Origin: Bacteroidales bacterium UBA932
Lineage (GTDB): Bacteria > Bacteroidota > Bacteroidia > Bacteroidales > UBA932
Assembly: GCA_002293585.1 (NCBI GenBank)
Contig: DBDM01000116.1
Coordinates: 1 to 14,799, forward strand
Reading direction: 5' to 3'
Length of the DNA stretch: 14,799 bases
In this document: positions 7,339 to 14,501 of the stretch, one piece after another
How positions within the stretch are numbered: the stretch's first letter is position 1
Layout of the letters: every line of letters starts with the position of its first letter
Translations under genes and position numbers: made by a program
The notes under the pieces: generated by a model
The model's input: only the letters and a program-made list of their open reading frames with translations
Database searches by the model: none
What the model was told of the DNA's origin: nothing

Positions 7339-9381
7339 ATGAAAACCCACTTATCCACTCTCCTGCTCATCGGCATCAACAGTATCTGCATGTATGCACA
7401 AGAACCTGCAATGCCGGAAACCGTGCAACAAATGATAGAACAAGCTGCGCAGGAAGGCGATGAAGAAGAAGCTGCGTTACTGTTTGAAAATTATGAGGAA
7501 TATCTTGAACACCCTCTCGATCTCAATAATGCCGATACCGCAACGTTACGGCAATTCCCATTGTTCACCGACTTCCAGGTGCAAAGCCTGCTCGACTATC
7601 GCAGGATCTACGGAGCGTTATACAGCATTCATGAACTGTCGCTGATTCACGGGTTCAATGAACAATTAACGCAACAACTAAGCCCATTCTTCATCATACA
7701 ACCCGTATCAACGTATAAAAAAGACAACCTGTGGCAACAACTCACCGGCGGCAAGCATCTGGTGATGATGCGCACCGCCCGCACCATAGAGGCGAGAAAG
7801 GGATATATCAATAACGGCGAAGAAGCAACGGAAGAGACAGACAACAAGCATTACTTAGGTTTTCCGTGGAGCCTGTATCTTCGCTACCGTTATACGTATC
7901 ACAAAAAACTGCAATGGGGAATAACCGCTACCAATGGCGCCGGAGAACCCTTCTTTAAAGGCGCCAATCCTTACGGTTTCGATTTTTATTCCGCGCATTT
8001 CCTACTCAACAATGTGAGTAAACACATCCGGCGAATAGTAGTGGGCGACTACCACGCTCAATTCGGGCAGGGATTGGTGCTTTGGAGCAGCGGCGGCCGT
8101 AAAGTCACCAATGTGCAGGGCGCAAAAAAACAGGAACGCGGGTTTACCGCTCATACCGGTAGCGACGAAAACAGGTTCTTCAGAGGCGCAGCGCTCACAT
8201 CGAATTTCCATGACCTGACCGTATCGGCATTTTTCTCCAACAAATATATCGATGCTACCACCGATGACAGTGGGTTCAGCACACTGCAAACATCGGGTTT
8301 GCATAATACCAATAGCACTATGGCCAATAAACATACCTTGCAGGAAACGGTGGCCGGAGGTAATGTTTCATGGGCGTGGGAAAAGTTGAAAATAGGCGCC
8401 ACCGGCCTGTGGCACTGCTATGGCGCCGAGAACCACCGTGAGATCAAACTTTATAACTATTTTGAATTGAAAGAGAACAACAATGCTAATTTCGGTATTG
8501 ATTTTTCTTTTCTTTGGAAACGATGCAGTATTTTCGGAGAAACCGCTATTAGCCACAACGGCGGAAAGGCTGCGGTAGCCGGTATATTGCTCGACCTGGC
8601 CTATGAATTTCAACTATCGGCCGTATACCGGAATTACGCAAAAAATTATCAGGCGGTGTATGCCAAAGGGTTCGGCAACAATAGCAAAACAGCTAATGAA
8701 GAAGGTTGTTCTATAGGTCTGCAATGGCTGGCTCATTCATTACTTACGATATCAGGTTATGCAGATATTTTTTCTTTCCCTTGGTTGCGTTATGGCGTTG
8801 ATGCACCGTCGACAGGTTGGAGCTACCAGCTGCAAGCCTCATGGCAGGTCACTCCTGCCACGGCTATGTTGTTTCAGGTAAATCAAAGCAGCAAAGCTGC
8901 CAACCATGATGGTTTTGGCGCTACCAAAACAATTATTGACAAGAAACAGACAAGTTTACGTTACGGCATCAGGTATGAACTACTTCCGGGATTAAAGATG
9001 GAAGAGCGGATAGAATTTTGTTTGTCAGGAAACGGCAACAATACAACCGGGTTATCTTTATATCACAATATTACACACAAAATAGCCGGTTCAGGCATAG
9101 ACTGGTCGGCCCGGTTAGCCTTATTCGACACGGAAAGTTGGGACACGCGGATTTATGCTTACGAAAATGATGCAACCGGTGCATTCTCTGTTCCTGCTTA
9201 CTATTCAAAAGGACTGCGATGGTACCTCAACTTTCACTGGCGACCGTGGAAACCGCTGGATATATGGCTACGCGCCGCACAAACGCGGTATGTAGACAAA
9301 GAAAGCATCAGCAATGGGGCAGCAGTGATTGAAGGCGGCGTACAAACAGATATCAAACTGCAAGTGCGGGTACAATTTTAA
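7339..9381 (+). CDS. HHH-module outer-membrane beta-barrel protein, function unknown
   Basis: A 680-residue protein with a signal peptide (cleavage likely after MYA, residue 20), an acidic helical stretch at about 22-58, and then a ComEA-like helix-hairpin-helix pair at about 59-120 (LDLNNADTATLRQFPLF and LLDYRRIYGALYSIHELSLI). The GxG turns that contact DNA in ComEA are missing or altered: FPLFTDFQ replaces the usual PGIG, and HGFNEQL replaces KGIG. From about 135 to the end the sequence is rich in aromatic, alternating strands, with repeated GDY, W and Y positions, and it ends in VRVQF, so it looks like a large outer-membrane barrel. Similar genes are often labelled as helix-hairpin-helix or ComEA-like in Bacteroidetes; I know of no experimental function. 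Its stop codon overlaps that of the convergent lytic transglycosylase gene. Confidence 0.75.
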   Translation: MKTHLSTLLLIGINSICMYAQEPAMPETVQQMIEQAAQEGDEEEAALLFENYEEYLEHPLDLNNADTATLRQFPLFTDFQVQSLLDYRRIYGALYSIHELSLIHGFNEQLTQQLSPFFIIQPVSTYKKDNLWQQLTGGKHLVMMRTARTIEARKGYINNGEEATEETDNKHYLGFPWSLYLRYRYTYHKKLQWGITATNGAGEPFFKGANPYGFDFYSAHFLLNNVSKHIRRIVVGDYHAQFGQGLVLWSSGGRKVTNVQGAKKQERGFTAHTGSDENRFFRGAALTSNFHDLTVSAFFSNKYIDATTDDSGFSTLQTSGLHNTNSTMANKHTLQETVAGGNVSWAWEKLKIGATGLWHCYGAENHREIKLYNYFELKENNNANFGIDFSFLWKRCSIFGETAISHNGGKAAVAGILLDLAYEFQLSAVYRNYAKNYQAVYAKGFGNNSKTANEEGCSIGLQWLAHSLLTISGYADIFSFPWLRYGVDAPSTGWSYQLQASWQVTPATAMLFQVNQSSKAANHDGFGATKTIIDKKQTSLRYGIRYELLPGLKMEERIEFCLSGNGNNTTGLSLYHNITHKIAGSGIDWSARLALFDTESWDTRIYAYENDATGAFSVPAYYSKGLRWYLNFHWRPWKPLDIWLRAAQTRYVDKESISNGAAVIEGGVQTDIKLQVRVQF

Positions 9382-10895
9382 CCTTTAATTTTAATCTTAT
9401 CACCGGGGAAAAGTTTAGTATTCTTATTGAAGCCATTCAATTTAAGCACATCGTAATAAGATACATCATCATATAATTGGGAAATACTCCATAACGATTC
9501 TCCTTTTTTCACCGTATGTACCACTGTATTCTTCCCGGCAACCGTCGTTTTAGGCGTCGGCTGTGCCTGCTCAGATCTATTGGCTGTTGAAGATGTTCCT
9601 GTCGCCTTACCATACACCACTAATTTTTGACCCGCACGAATCATATTGCCCCTTAAACCGTTCCAATATTTCAGGTCATTGATTTTTACTCTATATCGCA
9701 TGGCAATGGTAGAAAGGGTTTCGCCGGTTCTTACACGATGAATGCCTCTCTCCCCCGAAGCCAGCGCCGCACCACGTCCGCGACTGGCTATTTGTTTGAT
9801 GATATTCGGATTGAAATACACGCTATCTTTGTAGGTATACACTTCCTTTTCTTTTTCGGCAAAAGCTGAGGTATATTCAAAAGGCACACGCAAGATGTAA
9901 GGGCGCTCGTTGCCGGGAATAATATCGTACACATATTGCGGATTGTAATTACGCAATTCATCGACAGGAATACCGACCACTTCCGCAATCTGTTCAAAGT
10001 GCAGCGGTTTGTTCACCATAAAGGTATCGACGTGCGACGGCCTGTTCAAACGCTTAGGCGTCAACCCATGCTCTTTATAATAAGTCATCAAATAATTGGC
10101 TGCCACAAAGGCCGGCACATAGCCACGTGTTTCCTTCGGCAGATAAGGATAAATATCCCAATAATCACGTTTACCGCCGGAACGTCTAATGGCTTTATTC
10201 ACATTGCCAGTTCCGCAATTGTAGGCTGCAATGGCCAAACTCCAATCGCCGAAAATATTGTACAAATCTTTCATGTGGCGCGCGGCGGCATGCGTGGCGG
10301 CTACCGGATCATAACGCTCTTCCACAAAAGAATTCATGGTGAGATTATAGAGCCTGGCTGTTCCGTACATAAACTGCCACAAGCCTTTAGCCCTTGCACG
10401 TGAAACGGCCCGCGGATTCAGCGCTGATTCAATCACCGCCATGTTCCGCAACTCCAGCGGCATATCATAACTATCCAATATCTCTTCGATCATCGGAAAG
10501 TAATATTCAGCCAGTCCGAGAATCATTTCCGCTTTTTCGGAAATACGTTGCGTATAATAAATAATCTGGTTGCGCACCACATGGTTATAGGGCAAAGTAA
10601 TCATGCAGGGCAAGGCTTTCAGACGGTTGATGTATACTTCGTCCGGCAAATTGGTTTCAAACACCCGATCCTCCGGTATGGAAAATGTGGTGTCTTGCAA
10701 AGCACGCTGAATATACCAAATCGACAACAAGCTATCTATGTTGTTTTCATCATCTATATCCAATACTTCATCTCCATTCACCATTGTCATTTTTCCGGGT
10801 ATCATGGATGAATCCGCCGTCGCTACACTGTCGGCCACCTGTGCGGAGAGTCCCGTTACCGTGAAGAGCAAACAAAAGCATATAATCTGTTTCAT
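9378..10895 (-). CDS. mltD: Membrane-associated lytic transglycosylase with LysM repeats (MltD type)
   Basis: Predicted to cleave peptidoglycan glycan strands to 1,6-anhydromuropeptides in the periplasm. The 505 residues start with a signal peptide (about 1-18, GLSA). The SLT catalytic domain covers about 140-270: VIESALNP with catalytic E156, AKGLWQFM at 169-176, AAYNCGTGNVNKA at 223-235 and the closing YVPAFVAANYLM. A degenerate LysM-like region lies at about 290-338, followed by two clear LysM domains at about 385-429 and 458-504 that bind glycan. No lipobox cysteine is seen after the signal peptide, so soluble periplasmic or weakly attached placement is likely. It is the last gene of the parA-parB-DUF5683 operon, 13 bases after the DUF5683 stop. 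It contains a candidate parS site. Confidence 0.92.
   Translation of the reverse strand: MKQIICFCLLFTVTGLSAQVADSVATADSSMIPGKMTMVNGDEVLDIDDENNIDSLLSIWYIQRALQDTTFSIPEDRVFETNLPDEVYINRLKALPCMITLPYNHVVRNQIIYYTQRISEKAEMILGLAEYYFPMIEEILDSYDMPLELRNMAVIESALNPRAVSRARAKGLWQFMYGTARLYNLTMNSFVEERYDPVAATHAAARHMKDLYNIFGDWSLAIAAYNCGTGNVNKAIRRSGGKRDYWDIYPYLPKETRGYVPAFVAANYLMTYYKEHGLTPKRLNRPSHVDTFMVNKPLHFEQIAEVVGIPVDELRNYNPQYVYDIIPGNERPYILRVPFEYTSAFAEKEKEVYTYKDSVYFNPNIIKQIASRGRGAALASGERGIHRVRTGETLSTIAMRYRVKINDLKYWNGLRGNMIRAGQKLVVYGKATGTSSTANRSEQAQPTPKTTVAGKNTVVHTVKKGESLWSISQLYDDVSYYDVLKLNGFNKNTKLFPGDKIKIKG
10393..10406. promoter_or_regulatory. Candidate parS centromere site inside mltD
   Basis: The minus strand reads GTTTCACGTGCAAG, 12 of 14 positions of the near-universal bacterial parS core GTTTCACGTGAAAC, including the whole left half and the central CACGTG. 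It lies in the same operon as parA and parB, where chromosomal parS sites are often found. The second half carries two mismatches. It also encodes VSRAR of the SLT domain, so codon constraint is an alternative explanation. Confidence 0.35.
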
Positions 10896-10908
10896 AATTA
10901 TTATTGAT

Positions 10909-11763
10909 TTATTTTATTGTCATATTTAAACTCATACCAAATGCCGGCATAGACGAACGCGATGCGATCATATCATCATACATGATCACGGGGCGCATCT
11001 TCAGACTAAGATTATCGCTCACATCAAAGGCTTTCAAGTGCGAAAACACATTGGCATCAATGATATTCAACGTATAAAAAAGTCCGAGATACAATACGGA
11101 ATAATCACGGTCGCGATGAAAACTATCACGGTAATATATAAGATTTTCGGCTGTGAAGCGACCGTTAAATTCATCGGGGCGACCCGCGATCACATCGTTA
11201 TAGGCATCGCGGAAACGCAGGTATTGACTCGTATTATAATCAATCAAATAAACGCCGAAAATAATGCCTAAATATACTATAGGGATTTTCCAGTAATCCC
11301 CATTATCAAACTGTCCCAAGCCGGGCAACAACACAGAATAAATAGTAGTTCGCTGCGGCAGGTAACGTTTCGGCGTTTTATAAGAGGCCAATCCGTCGAG
11401 CAAAGCCGCCCAGTACACCAAGCCCGCACCGATGTAGCAAAGATTACGATTTGTTTTAAATTGCTCATTGCCGGTATCCAAAAAATTCATATTGTTATGG
11501 TAGCCGGCATACGCCAATCCACCTACTCCACCGTAGAGTATCGGCAATTTCCAATAATCGCGATTATACAACTGGCTATATCCCGGAAGCGCTAAAGAAT
11601 AAAACCACATTCGCGAAACGCCTAATGAATCGCGACCGGTCAAGCCTCCAAAAAAGTTTTTCCCCAGAGGCCTTGCTCCCGGCGCCGGTGTTGAAGCAAC
11701 AAATTGCGCCTGTGTGCAATAACCGGAAAGAAGCAAAACTATGAGCAGGATATATTTTTTCAC
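10909..11763 (-). CDS. DUF5683 membrane protein in the par operon
   Basis: I choose the GTG at 11761-11763, which gives 284 residues starting MKKYILLIVLLLSG, a clean signal peptide ending near CTQA (residue 19), 7 bases after the parB stop. A GTG one codon earlier is equally close. The open frame extends upstream to 11889, but that part only overlaps parB out of frame. The protein has an internal duplication: ALPGYSQLYNRDYWKLPI at 58-75 and LLPGLGQFDNGDYWKIPI at 145-162, each followed by a hydrophobic helix (GGVGGLAYAGY and IIFGVYLI). This fits the DUF5683 family, whose function is not known to me. Its place between parB and mltD recurs in Bacteroidales from my recall, suggesting a link between segregation and the envelope. 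Topology is uncertain; two to four membrane helices are likely. Confidence 0.8.
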   Translation of the reverse strand: MKKYILLIVLLLSGYCTQAQFVASTPAPGARPLGKNFFGGLTGRDSLGVSRMWFYSLALPGYSQLYNRDYWKLPILYGGVGGLAYAGYHNNMNFLDTGNEQFKTNRNLCYIGAGLVYWAALLDGLASYKTPKRYLPQRTTIYSVLLPGLGQFDNGDYWKIPIVYLGIIFGVYLIDYNTSQYLRFRDAYNDVIAGRPDEFNGRFTAENLIYYRDSFHRDRDYSVLYLGLFYTLNIIDANVFSHLKAFDVSDNLSLKMRPVIMYDDMIASRSSMPAFGMSLNMTIK

Positions 11764-11770
11764 CACCGCC

Positions 11771-12670
11771 CTACACCTGAAGTTTACTGATAAAACGATT
11801 GACTTCCTCATCATTCGCAAAGTGTATGGTAATTTGTCCTTCACCTTTCTCGTTGCGTTTGATGTTGATATTATTATTGAAGTATACACCCAACAATTCT
11901 ATTAAATGAAAATATGTTTCGGGTAGTTCCTGTCCGCCGGCAGGAGCCGGTTTCTCCACCGGTGGCCGGCTGTGTTTCTTGATCAGTTCTTCCACCTGGC
12001 GCACCGACAATTCTTCGTCAATGGTTTTGCGCGCAATCTTCAACTGAAATTTCTCATCGTCAATCCCGGCAATGGCGCGGGCATGACCCATAGATAGCTT
12101 TCGTTCGCGGATAAATAATTGTATCTCGGCAGGCAGGCGGAGTAAACGCAGGTAGTTAGCCACTGTAGCGCGTTTCTTTCCTACCCGTTCACTCAACTGT
12201 TCCTGTGTAAAGGAAAATTCATCTACCAATCGTTGGAAACTAATGGCCACTTCAATAGCATCGAGGTCTTCACGCTGGATATTTTCAACCAGCGCCATTT
12301 CCAACAATTCCTTGTCGTCAGCCGTGCGGATGTAGACCGGAATGGTTTTCAATCCGGCTAATTTCGAAGCGCGGAAACGACGTTCACCGCTAATGATCTG
12401 ATAGCGGCCGGCCGATAATTCCCGCACGGTAATAGGCTGTATAAGTCCCACCGCCTTAATCGACTCCGCCAATTCGTGCAAGGCTTCATCATCAAAATGC
12501 GTACGTGGCTGACCGGGATTAGCTTCAATGGCGGAAAGCTTTAATTCCGTTACATTATCTCCTGGTTTTTCCGGTTGTTCCACGGAAACACGCTCACGGG
12601 GATTGTTCACCGCCGTTGCGTCGCCCATCAAGGCCCCAAGTCCACGTCCCAATACAGGTTTTTTCGTCAT
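11771..12670 (-). CDS. parB: Chromosome partitioning protein ParB (CTPase/centromere binding)
   Basis: Binds parS and spreads as a CTP-gated clamp to form the partition complex. The 299 residues begin with the usual KPVLGRGLGALMG, followed by a linker, then the ParB/Srx CTP-binding domain with GERRFRA (95-101) and ENIQRE (129-134). A helix-turn-helix region at about 152-182 (FTQEQLSERVGKKRATVANYL) reads parS, and a C-terminal dimerisation part covers about 250-299. Length is normal. The ATG at 12668-12670 is 5 bases after the parA stop. A broken parS-like sequence lies in its own coding region at 12576-12590. Confidence 0.96.
   Translation of the reverse strand: MTKKPVLGRGLGALMGDATAVNNPRERVSVEQPEKPGDNVTELKLSAIEANPGQPRTHFDDEALHELAESIKAVGLIQPITVRELSAGRYQIISGERRFRASKLAGLKTIPVYIRTADDKELLEMALVENIQREDLDAIEVAISFQRLVDEFSFTQEQLSERVGKKRATVANYLRLLRLPAEIQLFIRERKLSMGHARAIAGIDDEKFQLKIARKTIDEELSVRQVEELIKKHSRPPVEKPAPAGGQELPETYFHLIELLGVYFNNNINIKRNEKGEGQITIHFANDEEVNRFISKLQV
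12576..12590. other. Decayed parS-like sequence within parB
   Basis: TGTTCCACGGAAACA aligns with the 16-bp parS TGTTTCACGTGAAACA if one T of the central CACGTG is missing and one T is changed to C. The lost base shifts the half-site spacing, so binding by ParB would probably be poor. The location inside parB matches the place of a genuine parS in B. subtilis spo0J. Confidence 0.2.
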
Positions 12671-12675
12671 ATTAA

Positions 12676-13446
12676 TTAGTTTTCATTTTTCTGCAACACC
12701 TCTTTAGCTAATCCCAAATATTGGTTCGATCCTACTGAAGCGGCATCGTACAAAATTACCGGTTTACCGTAAGAAGGTGATTCGCTCAACTTCACATTAC
12801 GTTGTATGATGGTATGGAATACCATGTCGGGGAAGTGACGGCGCACTTCTTCTACCACCTGGTTAGCCAAGCGCAAACGGGCGTCGTACATCGTAAGCAG
12901 GAAGCCTTCAATGGCCAGCGCCGGATTCAACCGGTTCTGTACGATTTTAATTGTATTCAACAACTTGCCCAGCCCCTCTAAAGCGTAAAATTCACATTGC
13001 ACGGGAATGATCACCGAGTTAGCGGCCGTAAGGGCATTCACTGTGATCAGACCTAAGGAAGGAGAACAGTCGATAATGATATAGTCATATTGCTGCGACG
13101 CCGGTTCCAGGGCATTTTTCAGCACTTTTTCACGATCGGGCAGTTGCAGCATTTCAATTTCGGCACCCACCAGGTCAATATGTGAAGGCAATAAATGCAA
13201 ACCTTTAATTTCGGTAGTCAATGCCGCTTTCAACACTTCGGTTTCACCAATAAGGCATTCATATACCGTATCGCCTTGCATATTGTTTACATCGAAACCC
13301 AGGCCTGACGTTGCGTTTGCCTGAGGATCAGCATCAACCAGTAGAACTTTTTTCTCCAGCACCGCCAGACTGGCTGCCAGATTAATGGCTGTGGTCGTTT
13401 TTCCCACGCCTCCTTTCTGGTTGGCTATTGCTATGATTTTCCCCAT
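12676..13446 (-). CDS. parA: Chromosome partitioning ATPase ParA (Soj)
   Basis: Deviant Walker-type ATPase that moves ParB-parS complexes over the nucleoid. The 256 residues show KGGVGKTT at 11-18 (signature lysine K11 and K16), VDADPQ at 37-42, Walker B YIIIDCSPS with D126, and the C-terminal SESPSYGKPVILYD of chromosomal Soj-type proteins. There is no N-terminal DNA-binding extension, so it is the small chromosomal kind rather than a plasmid ParA of type Ia. ATG at 13444-13446; first gene of the operon with parB, DUF5683 and mltD. A TATATTTG promoter box lies about 30 bases upstream. Confidence 0.96.
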   Translation of the reverse strand: MGKIIAIANQKGGVGKTTTAINLAASLAVLEKKVLLVDADPQANATSGLGFDVNNMQGDTVYECLIGETEVLKAALTTEIKGLHLLPSHIDLVGAEIEMLQLPDREKVLKNALEPASQQYDYIIIDCSPSLGLITVNALTAANSVIIPVQCEFYALEGLGKLLNTIKIVQNRLNPALAIEGFLLTMYDARLRLANQVVEEVRRHFPDMVFHTIIQRNVKLSESPSYGKPVILYDAASVGSNQYLGLAKEVLQKNEN

Positions 13447-13475
13447 ATTACCTTATTTTGCATCAATATAATCCG

Positions 13476-13483
13476 CAAATATA
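13476..13483 (-). promoter_or_regulatory. -7 box for the parA operon
   Basis: The minus strand reads TATATTTG, an exact TAnnTTTG match, about 30 bases before the parA ATG. Upstream is a run of T residues but no clearly spaced TTG. It faces the lipid kinase promoter on the other strand. Confidence 0.55.
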
Positions 13484-13501
13484 CATAATCTTTATCAAAA
13501 A

Positions 13502-13550
13502 CCGGGATTTTTACTCAAAAATTACGCTATATTTGTAATAAAATTCCCGG
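13502..13550. promoter_or_regulatory. Inverted repeat flanking the lipid kinase promoter
   Basis: CCGGGATTTTTA (13502-13513) and TAAAATTCCCGG (13539-13550) form inverted arms with 11 of 12 positions matching, separated by 25 bases. The spacer contains the -7 box TATATTTG at 13528-13535, and the right arm ends 3 bases before the ATG. Because the left arm is upstream of the likely transcription start, a protein-binding operator fits better than an RNA hairpin. Confidence 0.4.
13528..13535 (+). promoter_or_regulatory. -7 box for the lipid kinase gene
   Basis: TATATTTG is an exact fit to TAnnTTTG, 18 bases before the ATG, giving a very short leader. It lies between the arms of the inverted repeat. 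Confidence 0.55.
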
Positions 13551-13553
13551 CAA

Positions 13554-14501
13554 ATGAATAAATCTGTTAAAAACGGCTGGATGGTCATAGTGAACCCCAA
13601 AGCGGGCAGCGGCAGCGGATTGAAGGATTGGCCTGTCATATCCAATCAGATGAATCACAGCGGATTGGATTTCACCTGTGTATTCACTGAACATAAATAC
13701 CATGCGGTGGAGCTGACCGTAAAAGCTATCAACGACGGTTATCGTAAAATTGTGGCCATTGGTGGCGACGGCACTATTAATGAAGTGGTTAATGGTTTTT
13801 TTATACAACAACAAGTACCTCCCGCCGACATTTCGCTGGCAGTGATCCCCGCCGGAACGGGCAACGACTGGATGCGCATGTTCGGCATTCCTAAAACTTA
13901 CTCGGATGCCGTGCAATCATTAGTATCCGAGCACACCATATTACAGGATGTGGGGCTCATCACGTATTACGAAACGAAGATACAGCACCGGCGTTACATG
14001 GCCAATGCCGCCGGCATGGGTTTCGACGCCATGGTGAACCGCCGTTTCAACCGGTTGAAAGATGAGGGCCGCTGGAGCAAATGGCTATACATCAAAAGTA
14101 CGCTCAAAGAATTGCTGCGCTACCGTTCCAAACATTTTAAAGTCATCATCGACGGGCAGGTGTTTTACGACAATGATGTATTCAGCGCTACCGTGGGCGT
14201 GGGCAAGTACAACGGCGGCGGCATGATCCCTATGCCCAATGCCGTCATCGACGACGGTTTATTCGACATCACGGTCATTAAACGGGTGAACGTGTTCAGC
14301 GTACTCCGCCATTTCCGCAAATTATATAACGGAAAACTGTATAATTACTCCAAAGTATTGTCGGCGCAATGTCAGCACATCACCGTGGAAACCCGCCCCG
14401 AAAGCCCCATCGAGATCGACGGGGAAGCCATGGGCTACTCCCCTTTCACGTTCGAGTTAGTACCGAAGTCAATAAAGGTGGTGGTGAGCCGGAAGTTGTA
14501 A
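13554..14501 (+). CDS. YegS/diacylglycerol kinase-family lipid kinase
   Basis: A 315-residue ATP-dependent lipid kinase of the DAGK catalytic family (PF00781), which also includes sphingosine and YegS-type kinases. Visible motifs are NPKAGSG at 14-20, GGDGT at 70-74 followed by INEVVNG, and PAGTGND at 99-105, all lining the nucleotide site. The second, beta-rich domain includes NAAGMGFDA, GKYNGGGM and the acidic IDDGLFDI, and ends with the EIDGEAMG segment usual for the family. Length is normal. The lipid acceptor could be diacylglycerol, a sphingolipid base or ceramide, since Bacteroidetes often make sphingolipids; the motifs do not decide. It has its own promoter region divergent from parA, and its stop abuts the stop of priA on the other strand. 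Confidence 0.92.
   Translation: MNKSVKNGWMVIVNPKAGSGSGLKDWPVISNQMNHSGLDFTCVFTEHKYHAVELTVKAINDGYRKIVAIGGDGTINEVVNGFFIQQQVPPADISLAVIPAGTGNDWMRMFGIPKTYSDAVQSLVSEHTILQDVGLITYYETKIQHRRYMANAAGMGFDAMVNRRFNRLKDEGRWSKWLYIKSTLKELLRYRSKHFKVIIDGQVFYDNDVFSATVGVGKYNGGGMIPMPNAVIDDGLFDITVIKRVNVFSVLRHFRKLYNGKLYNYSKVLSAQCQHITVETRPESPIEIDGEAMGYSPFTFELVPKSIKVVVSRKL

Noticed and set aside
7351..7359. TTATCCACT, eight of nine bases of a DnaA box
   Set aside because: Single isolated match inside the signal-peptide codons of the HHH-barrel gene; no cluster of boxes and no A/T-rich unwinding region, so no origin is claimed despite nearby parAB.
9936..10403. 155-codon plus-strand frame opposite mltD
   Set aside because: Antisense to the SLT domain, whose motifs are intact; no domain or promoter supports it.
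11764..11889. N-terminal extension of the DUF5683 frame into parB
   Set aside because: It precedes a good signal peptide, overlaps ParB coding sequence out of frame, and shows no conserved residues.
13527..13916. 129-codon minus-strand frame opposite the lipid kinase
   Set aside because: Fully antisense to the GGDGT-containing region; composition is that of a shadow frame.
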